Of a stretch of DNA of 64,000 nucleotides, positions 40,601-45,991 are shown piece after piece (position 1 is the first letter of the stretch; every line of letters starts with the position of its first letter). Below the pieces are notes generated by a model. That model worked only from the letters and a program-made list of their open reading frames with translations. It was not told where the DNA came from and searched no databases. A program made the translations under genes and the position numbers. Origin of the DNA: Solanum dulcamara. Taxonomy: Eukaryota; Streptophyta; Magnoliopsida; Solanales; Solanaceae. The stretch spans positions 55,189,097-55,253,096 of the forward strand of contig NC_077242.1 in NCBI RefSeq assembly GCF_947179165.1. The letters run 5' to 3'.

Positions 40601-40603
40601 CAT
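7334..40603 (-). CDS. GFS9/TT9: GFS9/TRANSPARENT TESTA 9, plant CLEC16A-like protein, 21 exons, apparently intact
   Basis: Exon junctions were set by GT-AG sites and phase. CDS segments in transcript order: 40551-40603, 31307-31358, 31107-31183, 30854-30987, 30669-30765, 30499-30556, 29705-29813, 29486-29606, 29210-29402, 28130-28458, 27162-27250, 27017-27087, 19137-19244, 15603-15668, 9786-9923, 9050-9155, 8890-8961, 8676-8734, 8338-8491, 7979-8145, 7334-7609. They total 2529 nt, 842 residues, with no internal stop. The N-terminus [18 protein letters not shown] and the FPL domain (about residues 36-195) are hallmarks of the CLEC16A family. In Arabidopsis the homologue is a Golgi-associated peripheral protein needed for vacuolar transport and seed-coat flavonoid accumulation; function here is inferred from that. 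The length is close to what I recall for the Arabidopsis protein. Introns 1, 12, 13 and 14 are swollen by transposons but no exon is disrupted. Confidence 0.93.
7979..8145 (-). CDS. GFS9/TT9: GFS9/TT9 exon 20
   Basis: Residues 696-751. It contains [20 protein letters not shown] and [12 protein letters not shown], the conserved C-terminal block. Acceptor TGTAG, donor GTAAGT. Confidence 0.93.
8338..8491 (-). CDS. GFS9/TT9: GFS9/TT9 exon 19
   Basis: Residues 645-695 plus one base. It starts [20 protein letters not shown] and ends near GPKPSIEL. The donor GTATTG at 8337 restores phase with exon 20. Confidence 0.91.
8676..8734 (-). CDS. GFS9/TT9: GFS9/TT9 exon 18
   Basis: Residues 625-644 ([20 protein letters not shown]). 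Acceptor GACAG, donor GTTGTA. Confidence 0.9.
8890..8961 (-). CDS. GFS9/TT9: GFS9/TT9 exon 17
   Basis: Residues 601-624 plus one base ([20 protein letters not shown], then LSE). Acceptor TTGCAG, donor GTACAG. Confidence 0.91.
9050..9155 (-). CDS. GFS9/TT9: GFS9/TT9 exon 16
   Basis: Residues 566-600 plus one base. It contains [20 protein letters not shown]. Acceptor GAAG, donor GTATGT. Confidence 0.92.
9318..9603. mobile_element. Stowaway-like MITE in GFS9/TT9 intron 15
   Basis: The left end CTTTCTCCATCCCAATTTATGT and right end ACATGAAATGGGACCAAGGGAG are imperfect inverted repeats close to the plant Stowaway terminus (CTCCCTCCGTCCCA). TA dinucleotides flank it at 9316-9317 and 9604-9605, as expected for Tc1/mariner insertions. 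Size 286 bp. Confidence 0.75.
9786..9923 (-). CDS. GFS9/TT9: GFS9/TT9 exon 15
   Basis: Residues 520-565. It includes [20 protein letters not shown] and [18 protein letters not shown], a block nearly invariant in plant homologues. Donor GTAAGT. Confidence 0.94.
11265..11425 (+). mobile_element. LINE reverse-transcriptase fragment
   Basis: The plus strand reads [18 protein letters not shown] and then [19 protein letters not shown], matching the 'FRPISL...IIAK...LIANECLD' segment of plant L1-type reverse transcriptases with an internal deletion. The rest of this copy is missing. Confidence 0.65.
11595..11665 (+). mobile_element. Possible SINE fragment with B-box
   Basis: AAGGTTGTGGGTTCGAGTCAC near 11626-11646 contains a good tRNA B-box (GGTTCGAGTC). 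No convincing A-box lies upstream and no tRNA cloverleaf can be folded, so a SINE scrap is more likely than a tRNA gene. Confidence 0.35.
12300..14572 (+). mobile_element. L1-type LINE ORF2 remnant in GFS9/TT9 intron 14
   Basis: On the plus strand broken frames follow LINE ORF2 order. A linker upstream of RT ([20 protein letters not shown] near 12400) comes first, then [14 protein letters not shown] near 13133-13175 and the catalytic YADD near 13435-13446. RT thumb ([20 protein letters not shown] near 13660), [20 protein letters not shown] near 13808 and the C-terminal [15 protein letters not shown] near 14277-14320 follow. A 3' end with an A-run (14559-14571) follows. Many stops and frameshifts make it dead. 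It is in the opposite sense to the host gene. Confidence 0.88.
13480..13521 (+). mobile_element. 42-bp SINE 3' tail inserted into the LINE
   Basis: CCCCACTTAGTGGGATTTCA and a GTTGTTGTTGTTG tail are the 3' end of a Solanaceae SINE with TTG tail. It is flanked by a 16-bp duplication differing at one base (ATATAAGGACAAAATA at 13464-13479; ATATACGGACAAAATA at 13522-13537). It interrupts the LINE RT frame just past the YADD box. Confidence 0.8.
14573..15600. other. Intron 14 sequence, repeat-like but unresolved
   Basis: No gene is seen. The stretch 15085-15260 (TTTGGTTGAAACTTGGGG and similar) resembles a common nightshade MITE interior with matching words near 21180-21300, but I could not define ends. 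Confidence 0.45.
15603..15668 (-). CDS. GFS9/TT9: GFS9/TT9 exon 14
   Basis: Residues 498-519 ([20 protein letters not shown], then LQ). It is short and isolated between introns of 3468 and 5679 bp. Acceptor AACAG, donor GTATGT. Divergent in the middle, but in phase and matching the family at both ends. Confidence 0.85.
15802..15921. mobile_element. Short MITE in GFS9/TT9 intron 13
   Basis: The left end CTATGTTGCTCGCACTCTTC and right end GAGAGTCCAACAAACATAG are imperfect inverted repeats over about 50 bp, both followed inward by AAAAATGC words. Size about 120 bp. No target duplication is clear. Confidence 0.65.
16195..17011. mobile_element. Foldback element with about 90-bp terminal inverted repeats
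   Basis: The left arm begins GGAACCCATCGGCAGGCCC and runs through TTAAAGTTGGCACCAACTTT to about 16280; the right arm (about 16920-17011) is its imperfect reverse complement and ends GGAGTTGTGGATGGGTTCA. Size about 817 bp, no coding capacity. The interior holds a G-rich tract at 16632-16672. Confidence 0.7.
17395..17533 (-). mobile_element. SolS-type tRNA-derived SINE in intron 13
   Basis: On the minus strand: 5' GGGGGATCTTAGTAGCACAG, A-box TAGCACAGTTGG, B-box GGTTTGATTTCC about 45 bases on, then a C/T-rich body and an AT-rich tail. A 14-bp duplication flanks it with one mismatch (TTATTCTTCACCTC at 17381-17394; TTATTCTTCAACTC at 17534-17547). Length 139 bp. Confidence 0.82.
18108..18235. repeat. 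Imperfect direct repeat, period about 82 bp
   Basis: TTATTGATAATGGTTTAATC at 18108 recurs as TTATTGATACTGGTTTAATC at 18190, each followed by CC(T/C)GAGAAAAC. It lies in intron 13. Confidence 0.5.
19137..19244 (-). CDS. GFS9/TT9: GFS9/TT9 exon 13
   Basis: Residues 462-497 ([19 protein letters not shown], then [17 protein letters not shown]). Acceptor CTACAG, donor GTACTA. A GTAAAG inside the exon could act as an alternative donor after ENM, but the family sequence continues through it. Confidence 0.9.
19440..19635 (-). mobile_element. Second SINE family, tRNA-derived, in intron 12
   Basis: On the minus strand the head reads CTAGGGCTTTGGTCTAGTGG then TAAGAGCGC (an A-box-like tRNA start) and GGGTTTGAACCC (B-box) about 35 bases on. 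An unrelated body and an A-rich end near 19440 follow. Box spacing and the non-tRNA 3' body mark a SINE and not a tRNA gene. No clear target duplication. Confidence 0.75.
19758..19828 (-). mobile_element. 31-bp LINE 3' end flanked by a perfect 20-bp duplication
   Basis: CAACACAAATGCTCAATAGT occurs at 19758-19777 and again at 19809-19828. Between them 31 bases read, on the minus strand, as the terminal ACTTTTACTTGATCAAAAAA of a LINE, matching the LINE 3' end at 34728-34757. This is a nearly complete 5'-truncated retrotransposition. Confidence 0.82.
20019..20552. mobile_element. MITE cluster with duplicated terminus in intron 12
   Basis: ATTGAGTGAATAGGTAAAAA at about 20023 recurs at about 20224 (ATTGAGTGAATAGGTTAAAA). 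Both are followed by TTTCATACC(T/G)AAACTATT, and an inverted counterpart (TTAACATATTCGCTCAATTT) lies near 20530. This looks like one element with a repeated left end, or one copy nested in another. Confidence 0.55.
20784..21036. mobile_element. Stowaway-like MITE in intron 12
   Basis: The left end ATCCCTCTATTTCAAATTATGTG and right end CACACAAATTGAAAAGGGGGAG are inverted repeats of Stowaway character with TA flanks (20782-20783 and 21037-21038). Size about 253 bp. Confidence 0.6.
21449..22249. mobile_element. hAT-like MITE with about 150-bp inverted repeats and 8-bp target duplication
   Basis: Ends CAGAGAAGGGAC and CCCTTTTCTA begin long imperfect inverted repeats containing ATGCCCTTAAACTATG and TTTGGTCCAAAAATG. 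A perfect 8-bp duplication ATGCAAAA flanks it (21441-21448 and 22250-22257). The 500-bp interior is very AT-rich and non-coding. The 8-bp duplication favours hAT; the long arms are unusual for that group. Confidence 0.78.
22262..22312 (+). mobile_element. SINE 3' tail with GTT repeat
   Basis: CAGACCCCACTTGTGGGATT followed by ACATTGAGTTTGTTGTTGTTG is the same tail as at 13480-13521 and 32399-32449. Its head is missing and no target duplication is clear. Confidence 0.65.
25160..25520. mobile_element. MITE-like insertion within the RTE element, with internal 70-bp tandem duplication
   Basis: The left end GGGGATTGTTTGGTTGG and the right end (reverse complement GGGGTCATTTGGTATGCTGG) are imperfect inverted repeats. 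Inside, a 70-bp unit starting TTGGTTGGAAGACAAGTTGT at 25171 repeats at 25241. Confidence 0.55.
25521..26030. repeat. Further inserted repeat with CAN-rich low-complexity stretch
   Basis: 25540-25700 holds an AT-rich MITE-like stretch (ATTCAGATCTAAATCATTCA). 25750-25920 is a CCA/CAA-rich run that fakes a 67-codon ORF of Thr, His and Ser. Confidence 0.45.
27017..27087 (-). CDS. GFS9/TT9: GFS9/TT9 exon 12
   Basis: Residues 438-461 ([20 protein letters not shown], then KLLL). Acceptor CCTGCAG, donor GTATGT. The next intron is 7772 bp and carries an RTE LINE. Confidence 0.92.
27162..27250 (-). CDS. GFS9/TT9: GFS9/TT9 exon 11
   Basis: Residues 408-437 plus one base ([20 protein letters not shown], then MLATLLQTK). 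The donor is GTTATA, the weakest in the gene; the following intron is only 74 bp. Confidence 0.9.
27571..27654 (+). mobile_element. 52-bp SINE head with perfect 16-bp target duplication, intron 10
   Basis: GATATGATAACAATTA is present at 27571-27586 and at 27639-27654. The 52 bases between them contain GGGCAGCCCGGTGCACTAAG and AAGGTCCGGGGAAGG, the known 5' head of the Au-like plant SINE, which is normally followed by a body and tail that are absent here. Confidence 0.82.
28130..28458 (-). CDS. GFS9/TT9: GFS9/TT9 exon 10
   Basis: Residues 299-407 plus two bases, the largest internal exon. It opens with [20 protein letters not shown] and then runs into a polar stretch rich in Ser, Asn and His that is expected to be disordered. 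Acceptor TAG, donor GTAATT. Confidence 0.92.
29210..29402 (-). CDS. GFS9/TT9: GFS9/TT9 exon 9
   Basis: Residues 234-298. It contains [20 protein letters not shown] and [20 protein letters not shown]. The donor GTAATG at 29209 is required: reading on gives a stop within three codons. Confidence 0.92.
29486..29606 (-). CDS. GFS9/TT9: GFS9/TT9 exon 8
   Basis: Residues 194-233 plus two bases ([19 protein letters not shown], then [17 protein letters not shown]). Donor GTAAGT. Confidence 0.93.
29705..29813 (-). CDS. GFS9/TT9: GFS9/TT9 exon 7, end of FPL domain
   Basis: Residues 158-193 plus one base. It contains [20 protein letters not shown] and [15 protein letters not shown], the most conserved stretch shared with animal CLEC16A. 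Donor GTGAGC. Confidence 0.94.
30251..30444. repeat. Tandem duplication, 2 x 97 bp, in GFS9/TT9 intron 6
   Basis: Units at 30251-30347 and 30348-30444 share GGGTCAACAAGTA and ATGCCTAGAATTCAAACAAA at a 97-bp offset. They differ at many positions, so the duplication is old. Both copies are intronic and leave the exons untouched. Confidence 0.75.
30499..30556 (-). CDS. GFS9/TT9: GFS9/TT9 exon 6, FPL domain
   Basis: Residues 138-157 ([20 protein letters not shown]). Acceptor AAAG, donor GTAAGT. Phases match exons 5 and 7. Confidence 0.92.
30669..30765 (-). CDS. GFS9/TT9: GFS9/TT9 exon 5, FPL domain
   Basis: Residues 106-137 plus two bases ([19 protein letters not shown], then [13 protein letters not shown]). 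The acceptor is TTTTGCAG; the donor GTGTGT is weaker than its neighbours but canonical. Confidence 0.92.
30854..30987 (-). CDS. GFS9/TT9: GFS9/TT9 exon 4, FPL domain
   Basis: Residues 61-105. It includes [19 protein letters not shown] and [20 protein letters not shown]. Acceptor CAG, donor GTAAGT. Confidence 0.93.
31107..31183 (-). CDS. GFS9/TT9: GFS9/TT9 exon 3, start of FPL domain
   Basis: Residues 36-60 plus two bases. It contains [20 protein letters not shown], the strongly conserved opening of the FPL domain. The donor is GTATGT. Confidence 0.93.
31307..31358 (-). CDS. GFS9/TT9: GFS9/TT9 exon 2
   Basis: Residues 18-35 ([18 protein letters not shown]). The acceptor AG is at 31360-31359 and the donor GTAATT starts at 31306. 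Intron 1 before it is 9192 bp. Confidence 0.92.
31441..32210. other. Intron 1 sequence, nothing firmly recognised
   Basis: A 98-codon plus-strand ORF (31757-32053) is Arg/Ser/Pro-rich with no known domain. It may be the leader or ORF1 of a retroelement; I do not call a gene. Confidence 0.4.
32214..32365. mobile_element. Truncated MITE related to the 33166 element
   Basis: GGAGAAGGGCCTAAAATGCT, AATTGGTACAAAATTACC and TCCATCTACCTTT match, mostly inverted, the arms of the element at 33166-33367. The right arm is missing. Confidence 0.5.
32399..32449 (+). mobile_element. SINE 3' tail with GTT repeat
   Basis: CCCCAGACCCCACATGATGG then TATACTGGGTTTGTTGTTGTTG is the third copy of the SINE tail in this window. 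Head absent. Confidence 0.65.
33166..33367. mobile_element. 202-bp MITE with TAA flanks (PIF/Harbinger-like)
   Basis: The left end CGAAAAAGGGCCTATGATGC and right end TTTTAGGCCCTTCTCCG are inverted repeats, and inner words (TTGGTACAATATTGCCC, GGTAATTTTGTACCAA) extend the arms. TAA occurs on both sides (33163-33165, 33368-33370), the 3-bp duplication expected for Tourist-type elements. Confidence 0.62.
33410..33960 (-). mobile_element. RNase H-like fragment of a non-LTR element
   Basis: On the minus strand [20 protein letters not shown] then GNPGS is the first strand of the plant RVT_3 RNase H domain. Later [20 protein letters not shown] and an HTFRE motif match its C-terminal half. A frameshift and stops separate the halves. 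Confidence 0.65.
34190..34660 (+). mobile_element. RTE LINE 5' head fragment
   Basis: GCAAGCTCACATTGGCAATC, CAAATCCAGATAGAGGAG and TCAGTGTCCGGATGTGCTGC match, in order, the 5' segment of the RTE element at 23140-23500. The coding body does not follow. Confidence 0.6.
34715..35560 (-). mobile_element. L1-type LINE 3' end (zf-RVT region), 5'-truncated
   Basis: On the minus strand [16 protein letters not shown] near 35230-35280 and [20 protein letters not shown] near 34945-35005 are the C-terminal zinc-binding region of plant L1 ORF2. The element ends in an A-run (T-run on the plus strand at 34728-34735). It lies in intron 1 in the same sense as the host gene. Confidence 0.75.
35561..36310. other. 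Intron 1 sequence, unrecognised
   Basis: I see no ORF or repeat that I can name. The last part, up to the LINE at 36322, is continuous with the sequence after 38495 once the LINE is removed, so it may belong to the Ty3/gypsy remnant. Confidence 0.4.
36322..38484 (+). mobile_element. L1-type LINE, 5'-truncated, with RT and C-terminal domain, in intron 1
   Basis: The ORF at 36335-37117 (260 codons) carries RT motifs [35 protein letters not shown] and the catalytic FADD box ([10 protein letters not shown], about residues 118-127). After a stop at 37115-37117 the frame continues with [17 protein letters not shown], and a shifted frame (37413-37883) carries [20 protein letters not shown] and [19 protein letters not shown], the zf-RVT motif. 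An 11-bp duplication AACACCCTTTT flanks it (36311-36321 and 38485-38495). One stop and one frameshift make it the best-preserved LINE here. Confidence 0.9.
37793..38528 (+). repeat. Tandem duplication, 2 x 368 bp, across the LINE 3' end
   Basis: Copies 37793-38160 and 38161-38528 begin TCACTCAATCATTTATCGAA and end CACCACCAACTTTC. Each holds the last codons of ORF2, the 3' UTR, the A-run and 38-40 bases of flanking DNA. They are nearly identical. Confidence 0.9.
38529..39245 (+). mobile_element. Ty3/gypsy gag-protease fragment
   Basis: The plus strand reads [14 protein letters not shown] near 38705 and then, in a shifted frame, [20 protein letters not shown] near 38891-38950, the retropepsin-like aspartic protease after a decayed D-S/T-G. 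Further degenerate frames reach SFQSLKKTF near 39220. This is the gag/protease part of a gypsy element with no RT or LTR nearby. Confidence 0.7.
39246..40550. other. Rest of intron 1 next to exon 1, no feature recognised
   Basis: No repeat or coding motif that I can name. The donor of intron 1 lies at 40550-40549. Confidence 0.5.
40551..40603 (-). CDS. GFS9/TT9: GFS9/TT9 exon 1 (start codon)
   Basis: Residues 1-17 plus two bases of codon 18, from ATG at 40603-40601. It encodes [17 protein letters not shown], the conserved family N-terminus, which fixes the start. The donor GTAACT follows at 40550. Confidence 0.92.
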
Positions 40604-40636
40604 GGCGTTTCTAGCAATAATAGCAACAAATTGTTC

Positions 40637-40705
40637 TCACGCTTTCACCACAGCTTCATTCTCTTCCAAAACCGTGACTTCAATTGAAGAAGTCACCGCG
40701 ATCAT
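40637..40705 (-). promoter_or_regulatory. Candidate 22-codon uORF in the GFS9/TT9 5' leader
   Basis: An ATG at 40705-40703 opens a 22-codon frame ending in TGA at 40639-40637, 33 bases before the main start codon. Its peptide begins MIAVTSSIEV. Whether it is in the mRNA depends on the transcription start, which I cannot see. If transcribed it could lower translation of the main ORF. Confidence 0.45.
40674..40696. promoter_or_regulatory. 8-bp inverted repeat inside the candidate uORF
   Basis: GTGACTTC at 40674-40681 and GAAGTCAC at 40689-40696 form a perfect 8-bp stem with a 7-base loop. It could be a leader hairpin or simply chance. Confidence 0.35.
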
Positions 40706-43151
40706 TGATTAACCTCTCCAATTCAAATTCTTCTTCACTGTAGCACAGAGGTATAGAGATGGAGATCGCAATAGAGGATTAGGGTTTGACAGAATGCAAG
40801 TTTGAGGAAATTTAGGCACATACAAAAGTGCGTGTTTGTGCGTGCAAGATGGAAGAAGATTGCCCTCCGGTAAAGAGGAATAAGCCAATAGAGGAAAATC
40901 TCAAAGTGGAACTCTCTCTTTCTCGCCTGAATCCCGATGTGGATTTTCTTAATTTACTATTTCCCTATTATTTTTGGGGTACTATTTGGTAATAGTATCT
41001 CGGATTCGGACAGGAGCTTGTATAACGGGAGTCGGTATTTGTTTCGGGTGATGAGAACTGTGGGTTTACGTGACTTTCAAAGGAACTTCCATCTCATCAC
41101 GTGAAATTTATAGAGGCTTTTTAAGCTTTATATCAGATGGCACAAGTTTATATAATATATAATTAAAATAAGGTCATATTTTCATGATATCATATATATT
41201 AAATTTATTTATACATAATTTGAAATATTTTTTTAAAAAAATCAATTTGCAATTATGATTTTCATTTTTTTGATACTTAAAAGTTGATTGAGAATGATAT
41301 TAGCACCACCCAAATAATTTCTTAAGACGTAACATCAAATTATCCTGAGATTAAATTATAGTGTTATTTAATTTGTTATTTTATTGGTAAGTTTGGAATA
41401 ACTTATTTCGAAATTAACAATTAATACAGAGATAAGTTATCTCTCTTCTTGAATGGTATAGAAATTTCGGAATAACTTATCCGGGGATAAAATAGAGAAA
41501 ATAACAAAAATATTCTTTTAAACCCTTTTTATACATCAATTTTCACATTCATGAATATTCACATTATTTTTAATACCATGTATAATAACATTTATAATCT
41601 TCACTATTCCTTATTTTTATGATAATTCTTTATACATTTTAATCAAAAAATTAGACTATACAAATATAATTTTTATTTATTAATTTATTTGACTAATTCT
41701 TATGTTTATTTATGTTTTGATTTCTCTACTACTAAATTACATATTTTTAAATATATATTTTTTAGTCACTTGAAAGCTTGTATTTTATATATCAACTAAA
41801 ATGAGAAGATTAGTATTTTACAATTTAAGAGTAATATGTGCTTAAATGAGATGTTATAAATAATAAATTCTCTTTTACTTTAACAAATTTAAGATGAAAA
41901 TTCTATTTTTAAACTAAATAATGTAATGATCCTCTAGGTTATTTTCGTCCTCTTCGATCTTTTCAGCATTTAGAGTTTTTCTGTAGTGACCCCAAGTCAT
42001 TTATGACTTGCTGGCAATGACAGTTCGGTCGTTTGGATTTTATGCCAATTTCTCTAGTTTGGAGCTCTTGGTGTTTGAATGGTTGATTTCGGTCAAAACT
42101 CTAGGATAGCGACCTCAGAACAAAATTCTAACAATTCCATTATTTCTAAAATGGCCAAATTAGGTTAGTAGCATGGTCGACACGGCATCGAGCCTCACGG
42201 TGCGAGTTTTACCCATTAGGCTTTTAGCCTTTAAGCTTTAGCCTAAGGTTGACTTTGGTCAACATTTTTGGCAAACGCGTTCGTATTGAAATTCCGTCAG
42301 CACAGTTAGCTCCAAAATATTGAGCTTGGTCTGATACGACCTTTCGTTCATGTCTCGAGGCTTCCAATCTCATTTCTAGCCTCCTTGTAGAATTCGCAAA
42401 AATGGTGCATGGGTATGGGACCCACTTTTTGTCAAAACTGTAACGCCCCTAATTATTTAAGCTAATTTTTATATTAAAGTGGATATTTCTTGATGATATG
42501 ATCAACTACTACTTACTCGAATTTTGTTACGTGAGAAAAAAAATCATTTCATTAAATCGTGACAGTATTAGCTTGCAGCACCTCGACTCGAGTTTCCTTT
42601 GTAGGATTTGAGTGAGGTGACGAGAGCTGAAGCCAAGGTTCCGACGAATTGTCTTAGGGTAGTTTAGTAAAATGTCCATGACATTTTATATATATAAGCA
42701 TATCCTTCTAATAATGGTAATCAAGATGGGATTGATTGTTTTTATAAAAAAAAATGACAAAGTTGGGCAGCCACTAAACTTTTCAGCAACATTGAGTGAT
42801 GGATATCACTTCTATATTATATCATAATGAAGCTCCACTAAGAGGTTCACCTATTTTAGAATAAAGGACGTTTATAGGTCATTGACAATGAGTTATTTCA
42901 CAAAATCTGAAGAGCAACTTACTCGTTTTAGCTGGAACTCAAGATACACTCTACATCTTGGTAAGTGTTCAAATTCGTTTTTGGGGACTGTGTAGCTAGT
43001 AGTAATTCTTGAATATCTCATTGTGTAGACCTTTGATTTTAGAAAATAAATATGTTTTGGAAATTTAACTCACGTAACTACAACTCTTATGTTTATGGTG
43101 GAGCCTAGATTTGCCGTTATTAAGTCGAAAAAAAGAGGATGAAACATAAGA

Positions 43152-43510
43152 CAAGTTCTGTTCATATTCTTAATTTACAAATCTCTCATGTATAACGGTT
43201 AGTATTTTGATGTTATCTTTTTGTATACAATTAGTTTTGTGGTGATTTCTTTTGAATTACAAACTTAAGACATAGATCTAAAAGTGTCATGAAGGAAATA
43301 AAATCCATTTTTACCAATTTTATTTTCAAAATTTAGATACAACCGGATAAGTTCTGTCCAGATTCTTGAGTTAAACATCCTTCATGTATAACTGTTAGTG
43401 TTTCAATGATATCTTTTTGTACAAAATGAGTTTTGCATTGATTTCTTTTGGATTGAAAACTTAAGACATAGATCTAAAAGTTTTATGAAGGACATAAGGT
43501 CCAGGTTTGC
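43152..43510. repeat. Imperfect tandem repeat in LTR C, period 196 bp
   Basis: CAAGTTCTGTTCATATTCTT at 43152 recurs as TAAGTTCTGTCCAGATTCTT at 43348, and both are followed by AACTTAAGACATAGATCTAA. The copies are clearly diverged. Confidence 0.7.
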
Positions 43511-44084
43511 CATTTTCATTTTCAAATTTTAGTTACAACCTGAGGTACTTGGCTTGCCGAAGTTATTGTTTTGATAACATAATTTGGTTGAAAATATTTT
43601 AGGCTTACTTTTACTGATAAATTTTGTTTTATGTCAATATTATGGATATTCTGAAAATTAAAGAGGATATTTAATAATATTTTCAAGGTTATTTATATCG
43701 TGTATAAGTTGAGGAACTCGAGACATTGGTTGGTCTATGGTTTGAACTCTTGAAGTCGTGTTGGATTGTTGTATGCTAAAATGCTGAGGTTTGTGTATAA
43801 ACTCGTGTTACCTGCTAGTATATTTGAAACCCTATCTTGGTATGTTTTTTATTTCTTAAAATTTGTATTGTCATGTAGGTTTATTTGAAAATTTGCAAGA
43901 AACTTGTTTAACTCGCCCACTTATACGGATTGCTCGATCACTTGACATTCTTGTGGACTTTGTCCTTCTTATGGATGTGAATTTATCACTATTGGCATGC
44001 CTCTTGTTTTGACCCTTTTCCATCTTGATTATGGATTTTTAGTTCATCTTAAGTATGGAATGTTACACCCCGTACTTTTGTACC

Positions 44085-44235
44085 TTGGAACGCGTTCTTA
44101 AGTCTCTTGAAAGGCTCTTAAGTTTCATGGAAGGATCGTAAGCCTCTTAAGTTTCTTAAGGTTTCCTAAAGTTTCTTAAAGCTTCTTAAGTTTCTTGAAA
44201 GATTCGTAAGTTTTTGAAAGTTTCTTAGATGTTAC
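44085..44235. repeat. AAGTTTCTTAA-type degenerate repeats in LTR D
   Basis: Words such as CTTAAGTTTCTT, CCTAAAGTTTCTTAAAG and TTCGTAAGTTTTTG recur about every 15-20 bp. Confidence 0.6.
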
Positions 44236-44537
44236 CATTGAGCCGGATAGGCTATAACGCTATCAAACAACTTTAAGGAAAGGAGAATGTGATACCCCAT
44301 GGAAGGGAAGATTGAAAATAAAGTTATAGGAATCCGGAAGGAATTGGAGGCCAAGTAGTGAGTCGTAGGACCCGACTTACTTGTGTAAGCTATTACCTTG
44401 GATGTGTTACATACGTAAGCTACCAACTTGGAAATTTTACATACTTAAGCTACTTGAGTATGTATCAAGCTTACGTAGCAAGGATTGCATAAATTCATAA
44501 AAAAAGACGAGATTACGAACCCACGAGGGGGAAAAGA

Positions 44538-44605
44538 AGGTGCCACGTGGCACCATGAGAGAGTGTCACGTGGCAGCATGAGAGAGTTCCATGTGGCAGT
44601 AGCTG
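44538..44605 (+). promoter_or_regulatory. Tandem G-box units upstream of the LTR D TATA box
   Basis: A unit of about 25 bp built on (C/T)CACGTGGCA and CATGAGAGAG occurs two to three times (GCCACGTGGC at 44542-44551, TCACGTGGCA at 44566-44575, decayed CCATGTGGCA near 44590). CACGTG is the core plant bZIP/bHLH site. About 150 bp downstream lies the TATA-like run near 44756, so these look like LTR promoter elements. Confidence 0.5.
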
Positions 44606-45352
44606 GAGCAAGGGGGTGGGCCCTACATGCCACATAGTAGCCCCGGATTGGAGGATGTGATGCGTTGGCCCAATGAGGGCTTGACATGTGTCACCACTAA
44701 GGGCTTAACACATGTCACCACTTAGGGAATGACATGTGTCCCCCCCTAAAGTAGCCTATATATATATACATATCTTATAACTCATCAAGTTCCATACTTC
44801 TCTAGAAAACTCAAGATAAAGAGAGAAAATTTAAGAGAAAGAAAAGAAGAGAGGAGAAACCTTAAGAGAGAAAGAGAGAGACCTACGGTTTTGGAAAGAG
44901 GAAAAGAGGTAAGTTTCTGATTTTGCTCCGCAAATTAATTATATAGAGTATAACATGATGTTATGAAGGTATTGGTAATGTAAATTTATGGTTTGGAGAA
45001 GCCCCAAAACGTTAACAAACAGTCCCAAAGTTTTAGCTGCGCTAAAGGAAATTCCGAGGCGAGTTCCAGCAAGTTTTGGCAAGTTTCGGGTAAGGTAAAG
45101 TTTTCTCTTTTGAACTGGAGTTTATGATTATGTTATAAAGTATATTAAATGTCTTGAATGAGGTTGGAAGTGGAAAATTTTCATAAGGACGCTTGACGTT
45201 AGAAACAAACTAAATTGAAGTCGTTATACTAAATCGAAGTCGAGTAGTGTGTTGTGATTGTGGTGTTGCATTTGCATCTAGATTGGTGGTGTATTGCAGG
45301 GATGGAAAGTGTTCTAAAAAGGGTGTGGGTGCTTATTGTTTTAGACACACTA

Positions 45353-45368
45353 CCCCCCCCCCCCCCCC
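45353..45368 (+). repeat. Poly-C run of 16 in LTR D
   Basis: An uninterrupted C16 run follows ACACACTA. Such a homopolymer is error-prone in sequencing and its length should be treated with care. Confidence 0.9.
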
Positions 45369-45991
45369 GTTTGGTATGGTTAAAGATTTTATGAAATAAA
45401 GGTTAAAAACTCTATTTTGATATCATAGTTTTGAGCTAGTGGTTTGGAGTTGTATTGAGTAATGTTGAAGTGATTTACTTGTGTATCTGCTGCTGGTTGC
45501 TTTTGTTGGTATGGTTGTTGACATGGTGGCCGAGTTGAAATCTCGGGGATGTTGAAGTTATAGGGGAGATGCTGCCCAATTTTTGGTAACTTAGGAACTA
45601 GTAATGAACTAGTCGAGGGAAATGGATAAGGAAATGACCTCTATGGAGACTTGGTTGTAGAGTTGGAATTGGAAAGTGAAAGTTCATTAACCATAGTATT
45701 ACTTTCATGTTAAATAGGTTCAAGAGACGACGAGGCGAACGTATTAGGAGTAATCCGTAAGAGATATGTAAAGCTAACCGTTCCTTCTTTTGGCATGTCT
45801 TTGGCATAAGTATGTGAAGCTATTTCTTTCTCTTGGCATGTTTTGACAAAAGTATATAAACTTAATCTTCCTTTTTGGCATGGTTTTTATGAAACAAGTA
45901 TATGACTTTTATATGATTCCAAGGAAGTTCCTATTCGTAGAGCCGCTAGGATGGCCAACTTCTTAATTTTCCAAAGGATATTTTATCATGC

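Larger units (their letters stand above)
40604..41354 (-). promoter_or_regulatory. Leader and upstream region of GFS9/TT9
   Basis: This stretch lies immediately upstream of the start codon on the minus strand. Pyrimidine-rich leader-like sequence (AGAGAGAG-type on the plus strand is absent; the minus strand reads CTCT/CTTC mixes) extends to about 40930. No clear TATA box could be assigned. From about 41150 the sequence becomes AT-rich repeat flank. Confidence 0.4.
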
